Source: 66-474 sp050738155
GTDB taxonomy: Bacteria > Pseudomonadota > Gammaproteobacteria > Xanthomonadales > Rhodanobacteraceae
Reading direction: 5' to 3'
Length of the DNA: 19,257 nt
Assembly: GCA_050738155.1 (NCBI GenBank)
Contig: JBOHYW010000060.1
Span: forward strand, 1-19,257
The notes beneath the pieces are model-generated. The model saw only the letters and a program-made list of their open reading frames with translations, had not been told where the DNA came from and did not search any database. How positions within the stretch are numbered: the first letter of the stretch is position 1; the number at the start of each line of letters is the position of its first letter. The position numbers and the translations under genes were made by a program. Below are positions 6,111 through 14,845 of this stretch, in pieces.

Positions 6111-8045
6111 ATGGCACCCGATTCCGGTATTCCGAACAGCGCCCCGCCCCCGTGCAGCGACGCGCGCGAGCGGCTGACGGTCGCCATCGACGCCGCGCGC
6201 GAACGCATCCTGTCGCGCCAACGCAAGGACGGTTGCTGGCAATACGAACTGGAAGCCGACTGCACGATCCCGGCCGAATACATCTTGATGCTGCATTACC
6301 TCGGCGAATCCGACCGGCTGCTGGAATCGCGCCTCGCCGAATACCTGCGCAACCACCAATGCCGCGACGGCGGTTGGGCGTTGTACCCCGGCGGCGCACT
6401 CGACGTGAGTTGCAGCGTGAAGTGTTATTACGCACTGAAGCTGGCCGGCGATCGCGCCGATGCGCCGCACATGGCACGCGCGCGTTCCGCGATCCTCAGC
6501 GTTGGCGGCGCCGCGCACAGCAACGTGTTCACCCGCATCGCGCTGGCATTGTTCGGTGAACTGCCGTGGCGCGGCGTGCCGTTCCTGCCGGTGGAAATCG
6601 TGCTGCTGCCGCGCTGGTTTCCGTTCAACCTGATGCGGGTCTCGTACTGGTCGCGCACGGTGATGGTGCCGCTGTCGGTATTGACCACCTTGAAACCGCG
6701 CGCAGCCAACCCGCGCGCCGTACACATCCGCGAACTGTTCGCAACCCCGCCGGACGAGGAAAAACACTACTTCCACCCGCGTTCGCCACTGAACCGCGCG
6801 CTGTGCGTATGCGAGGAGATCGTCCGTCATTGCGAACGGCTGATTCCGCGACGACTGCGTCGGCGTGCGCTGAAACGCGCTGAAGGCTGGATTCTCGATC
6901 ACCGCAATGGCGACGGCGGACTGGGCGCGATCTTTCCGGCGATGGTCAACGCCTACGAAGCGCTTGCCCTGCTGGGTTATCCGGCGGAGCACCCCGCGCG
7001 CGTGGAAACGCGCAAGGCCATCGACGATCTGCTGGTCATCGACCACCACGACGCGTGGTGCCAGCCGTGCGTGTCGCCGGTATGGGATACCGGGTTGACC
7101 TGCCTTGCGATGCAGGAAGATGCCGACGCACCCGATGCCGCCCTGCAGCACGCGCTCGATTGGCTGATCGCGCGGCAACTCAATGACGCGCCCGGCGACT
7201 GGCGCGATTACCGACCGAACCTGCCCGGCGGCGGCTGGGCATTCCAGTTCAGGAACGATGCCTACCCCGACCTCGACGACACCGCGGTGGTCGCACGTGC
7301 CTTGCACCAGTCGCCGCAATGCACGCGACACGTCGACGCCATCAATCGCGCAACCGACTGGCTGGTCGGCATGCAGTCGCGCAACGGCGGGTTCGCCGCC
7401 TTCGACGCCGACAACGACCATCGCTGGTTGAACCAGATCCCGTTCGCCGACCACGGCGCACTGCTCGATCCGCCGACCAGCGACGTCAGCGGACGCGTAC
7501 TGACCTTGCTGTCGATGCTCGATCGTCCGCAGGATCGTTCGGCGCGCGAACGCGTGCTGCGCTTCCTGCGCGCCGAACAAACGCCGGAAGGTGCATGGTT
7601 TGGACGCTGGGGCACCAATTACGTGTACGGTACCTGGTCGGTGCTGATCGCACTACTGACCGCAGGCGTCGCCGCCGACGCGCCCGAGATACGGCGCGCG
7701 GTGAACTGGTTGAAGTCGGTGCAACAGGCCGACGGCGGCTGGGGCGAAGGCAACGACAGTTACCTCAATCCCGAACTGCGCGGGCGCGGCGCACGCAGCG
7801 GGCCGGCGCAAACCGCGTGGGCGTTGCTGGCGCTGATGCGTGCCGGCGAAGGCGGCAGCCCCGCGGTCGCGCGCGGCATCGAATACCTGCTGCGCATCCA
7901 GATCGACGGCGAGTGGCACGACGCAGGTTTCAATGCGCCCGGTTTTCCACGCGTGTTTTACCTGAAATACCACGGCTACAGCCGCTATTTTCCCTACTGG
8001 GCGCTGGTGCGTTATCGCAATGTCCGCTCGCGGCATGCATCCTGA
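6111..8045 (+). CDS. shc: Squalene-hopene cyclase
   Basis: The 644-residue protein cyclises squalene to hopene and hopanol at the inner membrane. The catalytic acid motif DLDDTA is at 387-392 (the DXDD motif), and several QW repeats are visible, for example near QCRDGGWALYPGG (83-95), NGDGGLGAIFPA (266-277), MQSRNGGFAAFDADN and QQADGGWGEGNDSY. The C-terminus GFPRVFYLKYHGYSRYFPYW is typical of the bacterial cyclases. Length fits the family (about 630-680). The frame is open from an ATG at 6078, which would overlap the squalene synthase gene by 20 bases and lacks an RBS; the ATG at 6111 follows AAGG at 6096-6099 and is preferred. Immediate coupling to sqs shows it acts on that product. A squalene rather than oxidosqualene substrate is inferred from DXDD and the hopanoid context. 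Confidence 0.96.
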   Translation: MAPDSGIPNSAPPPCSDARERLTVAIDAARERILSRQRKDGCWQYELEADCTIPAEYILMLHYLGESDRLLESRLAEYLRNHQCRDGGWALYPGGALDVSCSVKCYYALKLAGDRADAPHMARARSAILSVGGAAHSNVFTRIALALFGELPWRGVPFLPVEIVLLPRWFPFNLMRVSYWSRTVMVPLSVLTTLKPRAANPRAVHIRELFATPPDEEKHYFHPRSPLNRALCVCEEIVRHCERLIPRRLRRRALKRAEGWILDHRNGDGGLGAIFPAMVNAYEALALLGYPAEHPARVETRKAIDDLLVIDHHDAWCQPCVSPVWDTGLTCLAMQEDADAPDAALQHALDWLIARQLNDAPGDWRDYRPNLPGGGWAFQFRNDAYPDLDDTAVVARALHQSPQCTRHVDAINRATDWLVGMQSRNGGFAAFDADNDHRWLNQIPFADHGALLDPPTSDVSGRVLTLLSMLDRPQDRSARERVLRFLRAEQTPEGAWFGRWGTNYVYGTWSVLIALLTAGVAADAPEIRRAVNWLKSVQQADGGWGEGNDSYLNPELRGRGARSGPAQTAWALLALMRAGEGGSPAVARGIEYLLRIQIDGEWHDAGFNAPGFPRVFYLKYHGYSRYFPYWALVRYRNVRSRHAS

Positions 8046-8793
8046 CCAGCCGGACGACGATGTCATCGGACTGGTCGTCGCGTTGCCCGCCGAGGCGCGC
8101 AGCGTCGGCGCGCGCGGCGTGCATCCCGGCACCTGTGCGCGTTGGGCGCAGGGCTGGGTCGCGGTCTCGGGCATCGGGCATCACAAGGCCACGTGCGCCG
8201 CGGAACGCCTGCTTGCCTGCGGCGTTACCCGGTTCGCCAACTGGGGCGTGGCCGGCGCACTGGACGCCAGCCTCGTGCCCGGTGATGTGATGGTTCCCGA
8301 ACGCGTCCTGTACTCGATTGACGATCGGCAAGGATTCGCCACCGATCCACATGGCTGCGCGCGCTTGCTCGAGCGGCTCTCCGTTGGCATCGAGGTCCGC
8401 CGCGGCACGTTGTGGTCGGCCGAACAACCGGTTGCCACACGCGCGGACAAGCACGCCATTGCCGAATGCACGGGCGCCGTGGCCGTGGACATGGAAGCCG
8501 CCGCCGTTGCCGCAGTCGCGGCGCGTGCCAAGCTGCCGTTCGTCGCGGTCAAGGCCATTTGCGATCCGTTCGAACGGGAATTGCCCGAACGCATCGTGCA
8601 TGCCCTTGGCGCCGAAGGTGGTTTTTCGCTGGACATGCTGTCGGCGATCGCCTTCGGCGGCCCGGCCACGTGGCGCGCGGTACGCGAACTGGCGCGCGAT
8701 TTCTCGCGTGCGCGGCAAGCGCTGGCGGCGGCTTCGCGGCTGGCCAATCCTGGAGCCAGGGTGGCTTCTGCCGTCCAGGCTCCAGCCACATGA
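8020..8793 (+). CDS. hpnG: Hopanoid-associated nucleoside phosphorylase HpnG
   Basis: The 257-residue protein has the purine/uridine phosphorylase fold: VIGLVVALPAEARSVG at the start, SGIGHHKATCAAERL (50-64), NWGVAGALDASLVPGDVMVP (74-93) and the substrate-site block VAVDMEAAAVAAVA (154-167). In hopanoid clusters this family (HpnG) releases adenine from adenosylhopane to give phosphoribosylhopane. It overlaps the end of shc by 26 bases if the ATG at 8020 is used; the ATG at 8035 is an alternative with an 11-base overlap. Neither has a strong RBS, which suggests translational coupling. The C-terminal tail after about residue 230 (ARQALAAASRL) is variable. An MTA/SAH nucleosidase is the general alternative, rejected on context. 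Confidence 0.9.
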   Translation: MSARGMHPDQPDDDVIGLVVALPAEARSVGARGVHPGTCARWAQGWVAVSGIGHHKATCAAERLLACGVTRFANWGVAGALDASLVPGDVMVPERVLYSIDDRQGFATDPHGCARLLERLSVGIEVRRGTLWSAEQPVATRADKHAIAECTGAVAVDMEAAAVAAVAARAKLPFVAVKAICDPFERELPERIVHALGAEGGFSLDMLSAIAFGGPATWRAVRELARDFSRARQALAAASRLANPGARVASAVQAPAT

Positions 8794-9782
8794 GCGCGCG
8801 CGTCCTCGTCAGCGGCGCCAACGGTTTCGTGGGCTCGGCCGTGGTGCGCAGCCTGTTGCGTCATGACTACGCAGTACGTGCGCTGGTACGCCCGTCCAGC
8901 GACACGACCAGTCTCGACGGGCTGGATATCGAAGTTGCGCGCGGCGACCTGCTCGACCCGCCCTCGCTGCGCAGCGCGCTCGCAGACTGCGAAGGCCTGT
9001 TCCACGTCGCTGCCGATTACCGCCTGTGGGCACGCGACCCACACCAAATCCGCCTGGTCAACGTACGCGGAACCCGCAATATCCTGGCCGCCGCGCGCAA
9101 GTGCGGCGTCGCACGCGTCGTGCACACCTCCAGTGTCGCCACCCTCGGCCTGCACGCAGACGGCACCCCGGCCGACGAAGAGACTCCCGCGCGTTATGCC
9201 GACATGATCGGCGAGTACAAACGATCGAAATACCTGTCCGAAAAACTGGCACGACGTCGCGCGCGCGCGGGCCAGGACATCGTGATCGTGAACCCGTCCG
9301 CGCCGGTCGGCCCGCGCGACCGCAAGCCGACGCCGACCGGGCAGATGATCCTCGACGCCGCGCGTGGCAAGATGCCAGCCTGGGTCGACACCGGCCTCAA
9401 CATCGTGCATGTCGATGACGCCGCCGAAGGCCACGTGCTCGCGTACCAACGCGGCGTGCGCGGGCGCCGCTACATCCTGGGTGGCACCGACATGAGCCTG
9501 CGCGAGATCCTGCAAACGGTCGCGGAAATCGCCGGCCACCGTGGGCCGTGGTTCAAGCTGCCGTACGGTGTCGCATTGTCGGTTGCCCATCTGAGCGAAG
9601 CCTGGGCGAAGATCAGTGATCGCGCGCCCACCATCACGGTAGACGGGGTGAAACTGTCCCGCCACAAAATGTATTTTTCCAGCCGGCGTGCCGGTACCGA
9701 ACTCGGCTATCGTGCACGACCGGCGCGGGAAGCGCTGGCCGACGCAATACAATGGTTCCGGGCCAACGATTACTGCCGATGA
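8790..9782 (+). CDS. hpnA: Hopanoid-associated NAD-dependent epimerase/dehydratase HpnA
   Basis: The 330-residue extended short-chain dehydrogenase has the Rossmann motif SGANGFVGSAV (8-18), an acidic switch GDLLDP, FHVAADYRLWARDP (71-84), a catalytic serine in TSSVATLG (113-120) and Y143/K147 in YKRSK. VNPSAPVGPRDRKPTPTG and NIVHVDDAAEGH match the HpnA group (hopanoid-associated sugar epimerase). It starts at an ATG in the ATGA overlap with the hpnG stop, a sign of coupled translation. The exact substrate in hopanoid side-chain synthesis is not settled for the family; a role in ribose-derived side-chain modification is inferred. The frame is open far upstream but that part lies within hpnG. 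Confidence 0.93.
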   Translation: MSARVLVSGANGFVGSAVVRSLLRHDYAVRALVRPSSDTTSLDGLDIEVARGDLLDPPSLRSALADCEGLFHVAADYRLWARDPHQIRLVNVRGTRNILAAARKCGVARVVHTSSVATLGLHADGTPADEETPARYADMIGEYKRSKYLSEKLARRRARAGQDIVIVNPSAPVGPRDRKPTPTGQMILDAARGKMPAWVDTGLNIVHVDDAAEGHVLAYQRGVRGRRYILGGTDMSLREILQTVAEIAGHRGPWFKLPYGVALSVAHLSEAWAKISDRAPTITVDGVKLSRHKMYFSSRRAGTELGYRARPAREALADAIQWFRANDYCR

Positions 9783-10774
9783 CGCGACCAATGCACGCCA
9801 CCGCGCAAGCGCAACCCAACATCGCGCTGGTCAAATACTGGGGCAAACGCGATGACGTGCTGAACCTGCCGGCCGCGGGTTCGTTGTCGATCACCCTGGA
9901 TGCCTTGCACACGCGCACCACCGTTCGCTTCGACGACGCGCTGGATGCAGACGACATCGTGTTGAATGGCAAGCGCGACGGTGCGCAGACGCGCAAGCTC
10001 GGTGTATTCCTCGATCTATTCCGCGGCCGCGCACGCATCGAAACCCGCGCGCAGGTGGAATCCGGCAACGATTTCCCGACCGGTGCGGGGCTGGCTTCCT
10101 CGGCTTCCGGGTTCGCGGCACTGGCAGTCGCCGTGAATCGGGCATTGGATTTGAAATTGTCGTCACGCGAACTGTCGATCCTCGCGCGACGTGGCTCCGG
10201 TTCGGCGGCGCGCTCGATCTTCGGCGGCTTCGCCGAGATGATCGCAGGCACGCGCGCGGATGGCGAAGACGCTTTCGCAAAACCATTGCTTGAGCCAGAG
10301 GCCTGGCCGCTGAAGGTAGCGGTCGCGATCACCACCCGTACCGCAAAAACCATCAGTTCGCGCGTGGGCATGGACGCGTCGCGGCGCACCTCGCCGTTCT
10401 ACCGTGATTGGATAGCAACCGTGGAAGCCGACCTCGCCGCGGGCCGCCAGGCAGTAGGTGCACGCGACTTCGAAAAACTTGCTGACGTCAGCGAGGCGAG
10501 TTGCCTTGCCATGCATGCCGTGATGCTGTCGACCCGCCCCGGCCTCATCTACTGGAACGCCGCGACGGTGGATTGCATCCATTGCATCCGCGATCTGCGC
10601 CGCCACGGCACCGGCGTGTTCTTCACCATCGATGCCGGCCCGCAGGTCAAGGCCGTGTGCCTGCCGGAACATGCTGCGCACGTCGCCGAAGCGCTCCGCA
10701 ACATTCAAGGCGTCGAAGAAGTGCTGGTCAACGGTCTGGGGGCTGGCGCGCGCATCACCGAAGGTGTCGATTGA
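9779..10774 (+). CDS. mvaD: Diphosphomevalonate decarboxylase
   Basis: The 331-residue GHMP-family enzyme converts mevalonate diphosphate to isopentenyl diphosphate with ATP. Diagnostic sequence: AQPNIALVKYWGKRD (11-25), LPAAGSLSITLD (30-41), the ATP loop DFPTGAGLASSASGFAALA (98-116), RRGSGSAARSIFGGFAEM (137-154) and the catalytic aspartate D285 in FTIDAGPQVKAVC. All are the classical MvaD signatures, not those of the archaeal phosphomevalonate decarboxylase or mevalonate-3-kinase. Length matches bacterial MvaD (about 325-335). The ATG at 9779 overlaps the hpnA stop as ATGA; a second ATG at 9791 is also possible. It begins the mevalonate block inside the hopanoid operon. Confidence 0.96.
   Translation: MTRPMHATAQAQPNIALVKYWGKRDDVLNLPAAGSLSITLDALHTRTTVRFDDALDADDIVLNGKRDGAQTRKLGVFLDLFRGRARIETRAQVESGNDFPTGAGLASSASGFAALAVAVNRALDLKLSSRELSILARRGSGSAARSIFGGFAEMIAGTRADGEDAFAKPLLEPEAWPLKVAVAITTRTAKTISSRVGMDASRRTSPFYRDWIATVEADLAAGRQAVGARDFEKLADVSEASCLAMHAVMLSTRPGLIYWNAATVDCIHCIRDLRRHGTGVFFTIDAGPQVKAVCLPEHAAHVAEALRNIQGVEEVLVNGLGAGARITEGVD
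10761..10766 (+). promoter_or_regulatory. RBS AAGGTG for the TTG start of mvaK2
   Basis: AAGG is 6 nt before TTG at 10771, which itself overlaps the TGA of mvaD. This, and the lack of any ATG before the conserved APGKL motif, decide the start. Confidence 0.6.
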
Positions 10775-11799
10775 CACGAATCGAAACCAGTGCGCCCGGC
10801 AAGCTGGTGCTGCTTGGCGAATACGCGGTGCTGGAAGGCGCACCGGCATTGGTGCTGGCGGTGGACCGACGCGCACGGATCACGCTCACTCCCGTCGCCG
10901 GCAACGCATGGCAAATCGTGTCGCCGACGCTCGATCTCGAAGCGTCGCTGCACCTTCGCGACACGGGCATCGCCTGGACCGATACCCCGCCACCGCAACT
11001 CGACTGGCTGGCCACACTGTTCGCGCAGATCCCCTTTGCCCGAGCCTTGCCGCCCTGCCGCATCGAACTCGACAGCGATTGTTTCCACATTGTCCATGCC
11101 AACGAGCGAGTCAAATTGGGGCTGGGTTCGAGTGCCGCGCTGACGGTGGCCCTGCTGGGTGCGCTGCACGCGCTGGCGGGGCAGCCCGCGCCAACCCTTG
11201 CGGAATGCGTCGGCATCCATCGCGCGATCCAGCACGGGCGCGGCAGCGGTATCGACATCGCGGCGTCGCTGCACGGCGGCCTTGCATGCTTCCGGCTGGA
11301 CGCCGATCGCGCGCCACGCCGCGACGCACTCGCATGGCCTGCCGGCCTGCATTGGTGCTGCGTGTTCAGCGGCAAGCCTGCTTCGACCGAAGCCATGCTG
11401 GCAACGGTCGCCGCGTGGCGTGAACGCGAACCCACCGATTACACGCGTCGCATGAACGAACTCGCTACAATCTCTTCACGCGGTGTCGACGCCGTGGCGC
11501 TGCATGATGCCGCTGCCTTGCTTTCCGACCTCCACGATTATGCAATCGCACTTGCCCGCCTCGGCGAGGCCAGCGGCGCGGATATCGTGAGCCGTGCCCA
11601 CCGTGAACTGGGGACGATCGCCACGCAGTATGGTTGCGTGTACAAAAGCTGTGGTGCCGGCGGCGGTGACGCAGGCATCACGTTCGCCGTGGAAGATAGG
11701 CGGTTGCGGGAATTCGCGGCGCGCGCGGCGCAAGCGGGATTTCCCGTGATCGGGTTGGGCACGGACCCGCGCGGTCTGCATGTCGATGTAAACGATTGA
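10771..11799 (+). CDS. mvaK2: Phosphomevalonate kinase (GHMP family)
   Basis: The 342-residue protein phosphorylates mevalonate-5-phosphate. It has the PMK-style N-terminus TSAPGKLVLLGEYAVLEGAP (6-25), the ATP loop KLGLGSSAALTVALL (115-129), GRGSGIDIAASLHGG (156-170), the PMK-specific FSGKPAST (199-206) and the C-terminal KSCGAGGGDAGITF (292-305). The GEYAVLEG and GKPAST elements favour phosphomevalonate kinase over mevalonate kinase, whose domain is present next door in the fusion. The start is a TTG overlapping the mvaD stop (TTGA). Identity of the phosphorylated position is from family only. It sits between mvaD and the fusion gene, so all kinases of the pathway are consecutive. Confidence 0.9.
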   Translation: MTRIETSAPGKLVLLGEYAVLEGAPALVLAVDRRARITLTPVAGNAWQIVSPTLDLEASLHLRDTGIAWTDTPPPQLDWLATLFAQIPFARALPPCRIELDSDCFHIVHANERVKLGLGSSAALTVALLGALHALAGQPAPTLAECVGIHRAIQHGRGSGIDIAASLHGGLACFRLDADRAPRRDALAWPAGLHWCCVFSGKPASTEAMLATVAAWREREPTDYTRRMNELATISSRGVDAVALHDAAALLSDLHDYAIALARLGEASGADIVSRAHRELGTIATQYGCVYKSCGAGGGDAGITFAVEDRRLREFAARAAQAGFPVIGLGTDPRGLHVDVND

Positions 11800-11817
11800 A
11801 GCTACCAAGGAACCCGG

Positions 11818-14076
11818 ATGGACCAGTCGAGAATGCCAGGCTTCTACAAATTGTCCGTGTCGGAGCGCGTCAATCTGGTGCGCGAACGCGGCATGCTCAC
11901 GCGCGAGGATTTCCAGACGCTGCTGACCGGCGCGCACACGCTCACCGTGCCACGCGCCGACAAGATGATCGAAAACGTGATCGGCGTGATGGGGCTGCCG
12001 CTGGGCCTGGGGCTCAACTTTCTGGTCAATGGCGCCGATCGCGTGGTACCGCTGGTGGTCGAGGAACCCTCGATCGTCGCGGCGCTGTCATCGGCCGCGA
12101 AACTGGTGCGCGCCGCGGGCGGCTTCACCACCCGTTCGACCGAACCGATCCTGATCGGGCAGGTGCAGATCGTCGACATCGACAATTCGGCCAAGGCGCA
12201 GAACGCGCTGCTGCAACGCAAGCAGGAAATCCTGAACCTTGCCAACAGCCTGCACCCGAAGATGGTTGCGCGCGGCGGCGGCGCCAAAGATATCGAAGTG
12301 CGCATCCATCCGGCCGCCGACGGGCGTCGCGACATGGTGGTGTTGCACCTGCTGGTGAACACCTGCGACGCGATGGGCGCCAACATGGTCAATACCATGT
12401 GCGAAGGTGTGGCACCGCTGGTGGAATCGATCACCGGCGGCAAGGTGTTCCTGCGCATCCTTTCCAACCTCACCGACCGCGCATTGGTGTGGGCCAAGGC
12501 GGTAATCCCGACCAAATTGCTCGCCGGCAATGGCTACGACGGCGAACAGGTTCGCGACGGCATCATCCTCGCCAACGACTTGGCGGTGGTCGACCCGTAC
12601 CGCGCCGCCACCCACAACAAGGGCATCATGAATGGCGTCGATGCGGTGGCGCTCGCGACCGGCAACGACTGGCGCGCGCTGGAAGCGGCGGCGCATGCCT
12701 ACGCTGCCCGCGGCGAGCACTACACCTCGCTGACCCGCTGGTACAAGGACGATGCAGGCAACCTGGTCGGCAACATCGAAATGCCGATGAAGGTCGGCAC
12801 CGTTGGCGGCAACCTGCAATCGAACGCCACCGTTGCGCTCAACCTGCGCCTGCTGAAAGTCGCGAACGCACGCGAGCTGGCCGAGATCATGGGCGCGGTG
12901 GGCTTGGCGCAGAATTTCTCGGCGCTGCGCGCGCTGGTCACCGACGGCATCCAGCAAGGCCACATGACCTTGCACGCACGCAGCGTTGCGGCCACCGCGG
13001 GCGCGTCGCCCGAGATTTTCGACACCGTGGTCGAACGCCTGCTCGACTCGGGCGAGATCAAGGTGTGGAAGGCCAAGGAAATCATCACCGAAGTGCAAAC
13101 CCAGGCCCAGCCCGAGACCCGCACCGTCGCACATGGCTTCGAACCGGTGGACGAGGCCGAATATGCGACCGGCTACGGCAAAGCCATCCTGCTGGGTGAG
13201 CACGCGGTAGTCTACGGGCGCCATGCGATCGCGGTACCGGTGCCGATGGCGATACGCGCGCGCGCCGAGGAATCGAAAGATGGCACGCAATTGATCATCC
13301 CGCGTTGGGGCGTCGAACAGCGCCTCGTCCTCGGCGCCAAGCATCCCGGGTCGTTGTTGCAATCGCTGGACCTGATCTTGACCCGCCTCGAACTCACCAA
13401 GCGCCCGTTGCGCATCCAGGTCTACCCCAACCTGCCGCGTGCAAACGGACTCGGTGGTTCCGCGGCGCTCGCGGTCGCGGTGATCCGCGCACTCGATCGC
13501 CATTGCGAACTCGGCCTCACCGACCAGCAGATTTGCGCGCTGTCCTACGAATGCGAACGTGTCGCCCATGGCACGCCGTCCGGTATCGACAACACTGTCG
13601 CGACCTACGGGCAACCGCTGTTGTACCAGCGCGGCGACCCGGCGGTTGTCGAGCCTCTCGTCTTCGCCAAGCCGCTGCCGATGGTGATCGGGTTGTCCGG
13701 GGTGGAAAGCCTGACCGCGCGCACCGTGCGTCGCGTGCGCGAGGCCTGGCAGCGCAACAAGACGCTTTACGAACGCATCTTCGACGAAATCGACTCGCTC
13801 GCGATGCAGGGCCTCAAGGCGCTGGCGGCGTGGGATCTCGAACAATTCGGCGAGCTCATGAACATTTGCCAGGGCCAGCTCAACGCCTTGCAGGTATCGA
13901 GTTGGGAACTGGAAGAAATGATCCAGGTCGCGCGCACCAACGGCGCGCTGGGCGCCAAGCTCACCGGCGGCGGCGGCGGCGGCGCGATGATCGCGTTGTG
14001 TCCGGATGATCCCGGCCGCGTGGTGCGCGCATTGCAGCAAGCCGGCTACCAGGCGATGGAGGCCAACATTGGCTGA
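11818..14076 (+). CDS. mvaA-mvk: Bifunctional HMG-CoA reductase (class II)-mevalonate kinase fusion
   Basis: One uninterrupted 752-residue frame joins two whole enzymes. Residues 1 to about 428 are a class II (bacterial) HMG-CoA reductase: SRMPGFYKLS (4-13), ADKMIENVIG (47-56), VVEEPSIVAA with E83, HNKG with K268, ATGNDWRA with D284 and GHMTLHA with H382. These four match the catalytic Glu, Lys, Asp and His of the Pseudomonas mevalonii enzyme almost position for position. Residues about 450-752 are a mevalonate kinase: GYGKAILLGEHAVVYGRHAI (452-471), ANGLGGSAALAVAV (542-555), GTPSGIDNTVATYG with D591 and KLTGGGGGGAMIAL (714-727). The linker is about 20 residues (QAQPETRTVAHGFEPVDEAE). An AAGGA 7 nt before the ATG marks the start. 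The protein could turn HMG-CoA into phosphomevalonate in two steps. NADH versus NADPH use cannot be read from sequence with confidence. Confidence 0.93.
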   Translation: MDQSRMPGFYKLSVSERVNLVRERGMLTREDFQTLLTGAHTLTVPRADKMIENVIGVMGLPLGLGLNFLVNGADRVVPLVVEEPSIVAALSSAAKLVRAAGGFTTRSTEPILIGQVQIVDIDNSAKAQNALLQRKQEILNLANSLHPKMVARGGGAKDIEVRIHPAADGRRDMVVLHLLVNTCDAMGANMVNTMCEGVAPLVESITGGKVFLRILSNLTDRALVWAKAVIPTKLLAGNGYDGEQVRDGIILANDLAVVDPYRAATHNKGIMNGVDAVALATGNDWRALEAAAHAYAARGEHYTSLTRWYKDDAGNLVGNIEMPMKVGTVGGNLQSNATVALNLRLLKVANARELAEIMGAVGLAQNFSALRALVTDGIQQGHMTLHARSVAATAGASPEIFDTVVERLLDSGEIKVWKAKEIITEVQTQAQPETRTVAHGFEPVDEAEYATGYGKAILLGEHAVVYGRHAIAVPVPMAIRARAEESKDGTQLIIPRWGVEQRLVLGAKHPGSLLQSLDLILTRLELTKRPLRIQVYPNLPRANGLGGSAALAVAVIRALDRHCELGLTDQQICALSYECERVAHGTPSGIDNTVATYGQPLLYQRGDPAVVEPLVFAKPLPMVIGLSGVESLTARTVRRVREAWQRNKTLYERIFDEIDSLAMQGLKALAAWDLEQFGELMNICQGQLNALQVSSWELEEMIQVARTNGALGAKLTGGGGGGAMIALCPDDPGRVVRALQQAGYQAMEANIG
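14058..14062 (+). promoter_or_regulatory. Shine-Dalgarno GGAGG for the TTG start of idi
   Basis: GGAGG within the last codons of the fusion gene is 6 nt before TTG at 14069. It decides the start of idi and implies coupling. Confidence 0.7.
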
Positions 14077-14692
14077 GCATGCAGACAACCACGTGGTGTC
14101 GTTCGACAGCGAACGATTGATCCTGGTCGACGGGTCCGATCGCGAGATTGGCCACGCCAGCAAGGCCGACGCGCACGCCGGACGCGGCATCCTGCACCGC
14201 GCGTTTTCATTGTTCGTGTTCAACCCGGCCGGCGAACTGTTGTTGCAGCAACGCGCCCCCGGCAAACCGCTGTGGCCGGGTTATTGGGCCAACAGTTGCT
14301 GTAGCCACCCGCGTGGTGGCGAGGACATGGAAACCGCCACGCAGCGGCGTCTGCGTGAAGAACTAGGCTTCAACTGCCCGCTCGAATACATCTACAAATT
14401 CCAGTACCACGCCGAATACGGTGACGTCGGCTCGGAAACCGAATTGTGCTGGGTCTATGCCGGCATGTCCGATGCGCCGGTGCGCGTCAACGACACCGAG
14501 ATCGCAGCGTGGCGCTACGTGCAACCCGAAATGCTCGACCGCGAGATCGCCGACGCGCCTGAGCACTTCACGCCATGGCTGAAGCTGGAATGGCAGCGCC
14601 TGCGCGACGAATTCCCGGGTCGGCTACCCGGCGCCGGTACCGCGTACTCGATATCCGAACAAGCCGTCGCGGGATTCGATCCGCGCGTGTAG
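14069..14692 (+). CDS. idi: Isopentenyl-diphosphate delta-isomerase, type I
   Basis: The 207-residue Nudix-fold enzyme interconverts isopentenyl and dimethylallyl diphosphates. Type I features: LHRAFSLFVFN with H43, QRAPGKPLWPGYWANSCCSHP with the catalytic cysteine (C78) and metal ligand H80, a Nudix-like RRLREELG (93-100) and the acidic pair in ETELCWVY (E123, E125), where E. coli Idi has E114 and E116. The isomerase is needed because the mevalonate route yields only isopentenyl diphosphate. The start is a TTG that overlaps the last 8 bases of the fusion gene. Last gene of the first operon; no clear terminator follows. Not the flavin-dependent type II form. Confidence 0.94.
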   Translation: MAEHADNHVVSFDSERLILVDGSDREIGHASKADAHAGRGILHRAFSLFVFNPAGELLLQQRAPGKPLWPGYWANSCCSHPRGGEDMETATQRRLREELGFNCPLEYIYKFQYHAEYGDVGSETELCWVYAGMSDAPVRVNDTEIAAWRYVQPEMLDREIADAPEHFTPWLKLEWQRLRDEFPGRLPGAGTAYSISEQAVAGFDPRV

Positions 14693-14845
14693 ACATCGAG
14701 ACGGTTTTCGTCACAGGTTCTGGATCGGCTGGACTCGCAAACCATCCCATCCGCGGACAAGAGCATTTTTGATGCGGATAAAAGCGTATCAAGACAAGCA
14801 AAATCCGTGTTCGCCCATGCAGATTCGTGGCCAGGTTTTTCGCCC

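Noticed and set aside
8181..9791. Minus-strand open frame of about 536 codons opposite hpnG and hpnA
   Set aside because: No family resemblance; both plus-strand genes are firmly identified.
13090..13170. Possibility that the reductase and kinase are two separate genes
   Set aside because: The frame is continuous with no stop, and the linker shows no ATG or RBS placed to start the kinase separately.
12088..14265. Long open frame of about 725 codons on the minus strand opposite the fusion gene
   Set aside because: It is a by-product of high GC and strong third-position bias of the plus-strand gene; the translation has no recognisable domain and the plus strand has clear catalytic motifs.
14749..14779. 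Possible rho-independent terminator after idi
   Set aside because: The T-run is in the loop, not after the stem, and the stem has only 6 bp.
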